Source of the DNA: an uncultured Eubacteriales bacterium
GTDB lineage: Bacteria; Bacillota; Clostridia; Oscillospirales; CAG-272
Direction: 5' to 3'
Length of the DNA stretch: 14,672 bases
Assembly: GCA_900547565.1 (NCBI GenBank)
Contig: URHI01000037.1
Location: 1-14,672 of the forward strand
The notes beneath the pieces are model-generated. The model was not told the DNA's origin. It searched no databases and was given only the letters and a program-made list of their open reading frames with translations. Numbering within the stretch: the stretch's first letter is position 1; the number at the start of each line of letters is the position of its first letter. This document shows positions 13,849 to 14,672 of this stretch, in pieces. A program made the translations under genes and the position numbers.

Positions 13849-14672
13849 TCAATATGCTCTTATTTCGAAAACAGTTACGTTGTCAGCTCCGTTTGTAGTG
13901 AGGAAGCGGAAGTCCACACTGTCACATTCAACTGCCGGGAAATCCAGCACGTTAAGTCTCTGGTGATTGTCTCGCACCTCGATTTTATGCACGGGTGTGC
14001 CGTCCTTTTTAAGCACCACATCATAGTCCTTTACAAGCTCAGCGGGAACACCTATTCTCTGCTGGATCTGACGGTTATGGGCCATAGTAACACGTATCGG
14101 GTACTTGAAGTCGGAATCGAATGTCAGTCTCAGCTCGGATACTTTCCTGGGCTCGTTCCATGACATTGTCAGCAGCTCGCCGCCATCTGCAATTCCGTCC
14201 GATGTCCAGCCATGTACGACACCGTCAAGTCGGCGTGATATACCGTCTTTAAGCTGTACCGGATCTCCGCCCGGTGCGACTGAGGACGCATGAAACTCAG
14301 CCACTGTCGCCATATCTGCTGCATCATGCCCCGGAATATTGGGCAAGAAAGCGTCATCCTTAAGCAGCATCTGCTGAAGTTCTCCCACATGAGGTGCCAG
14401 CTCACGCGGATTACAGCCGTACTTTTTGCAGAGCGCCGCAGCTGTTCCGACTGCCTGCCCACCGACGGCACAACAAGCTATAATGCGGGTACTGGCCAAT
14501 CCCAGCTTTGTGGTGCTTATATCCCTACCTGCAAGATAGAGATTTTCAATATTTTTTGAATAGTATGAGCGATAAGGAATTGTATAGACACCGCTGAAAT
14601 GATGGCAGTCGCTGGGCAACACATCAAAATCAAGCAACCCGTGCGGAGCGTGAAGGTCGATACACCAGCCGC
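13849..14672 (-). CDS. FAD-dependent oxidoreductase, C-terminal part (5' end outside window)
   Basis: The frame is open to the right edge, so the N-terminal Rossmann/FAD motif is missing and the true start lies outside. About 274 codons are visible, from GWCIDLHAPHGLLDFD onward. The conserved FAD_oxidored C-terminal block is clear: ENLYLAGRDISTTKLGLAST followed by RIIACCAVGGQAVGTAAA, the signature that binds the flavin ring side in this family. Downstream (~13852-14240) is a ~130-residue strand-rich domain with features of an F5/8-type (discoidin/CBM32-like) carbohydrate-binding module (KVSELRLTFDSDFKYPIRV, VDFRFLTTNGADNVTVFEIR). Such oxidoreductases often accompany carbohydrate-degradation genes. 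It is upstream of the GHL10 lipoprotein. Substrate unknown. Confidence 0.85.
   Translation of the reverse strand, partial: GWCIDLHAPHGLLDFDVLPSDCHHFSGVYTIPYRSYYSKNIENLYLAGRDISTTKLGLASTRIIACCAVGGQAVGTAAALCKKYGCNPRELAPHVGELQQMLLKDDAFLPNIPGHDAADMATVAEFHASSVAPGGDPVQLKDGISRRLDGVVHGWTSDGIADGGELLTMSWNEPRKVSELRLTFDSDFKYPIRVTMAHNRQIQQRIGVPAELVKDYDVVLKKDGTPVHKIEVRDNHQRLNVLDFPAVECDSVDFRFLTTNGADNVTVFEIRAY

Noticed and set aside
1..14672. CRISPR arrays, transposons, tRNA or rRNA genes, attachment sites
   Set aside because: I looked for regular repeats with spacers, transposase motifs, terminal inverted repeats and TTCGAAT-type tRNA arms and saw none. The only tandem array is the 24-bp coding repeat.

Overview
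The window looks like chromosomal DNA from an uncultured Gram-positive Clostridia member, probably close to Oscillospiraceae/Ruminococcaceae. This rests on lipoproteins with short Ser/Thr-rich linkers, strong AAGGAG ribosome binding sites, canonical TTGACA-17-TATAAT promoters, Clostridia-type housekeeping genes and a DUF6873 gene. No phage, transposon, CRISPR, tRNA or rRNA is visible. All family assignments come from reading the translated sequence, not from a database search.

Layout. (1) 1-~1400: a GC-rich segment with one DUF3298/RsiV-like lipoprotein, a GC-rich branched inverted repeat, and a promoter followed by a ~200-nt structured leader ending in an intrinsic terminator. (2) 1478-2224: ssb-rpsR, the usual ribosomal protein S6 operon without rpsF, closed by two hairpins. 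(3) 2339-3095 (minus): two small related lipoproteins, each with its own sigma-A promoter. (4) 3205-6439 (minus): the operon upp, an RluA-family pseudouridine synthase and lnt (apolipoprotein N-acyltransferase). (5) 6649-9781 (plus): mtaB and a 600-aa protein best read as a degenerate PurL (FGAM synthase) relative. (6) 9937-10901 (plus): rpmB, then a DUF6873 pentein-like protein. (7) 10996-14672 (minus): a surface module made of an FAD-dependent oxidoreductase (5' end outside the window), a GHL10 glycosidase-like lipoprotein and a beta-helix-like surface protein with a Thr/Pro repeat stalk and a C-terminal membrane anchor.

How the genes relate. Most of the core is translation and RNA maturation (S18, L28, MtaB, pseudouridine synthase), replication (SSB) and uracil salvage (Upp). 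A second theme is the cell envelope: four lipoproteins, the enzyme that would N-acylate lipoproteins, and an anchored surface protein. The main points for a second look are the PurL-like protein that has lost its catalytic motifs, the change in composition plus missing rpsF near position 1400 (a possible assembly junction), the promoter-leader-terminator unit there, and lnt in an apparent Gram-positive beside two tandem small lipoprotein genes.
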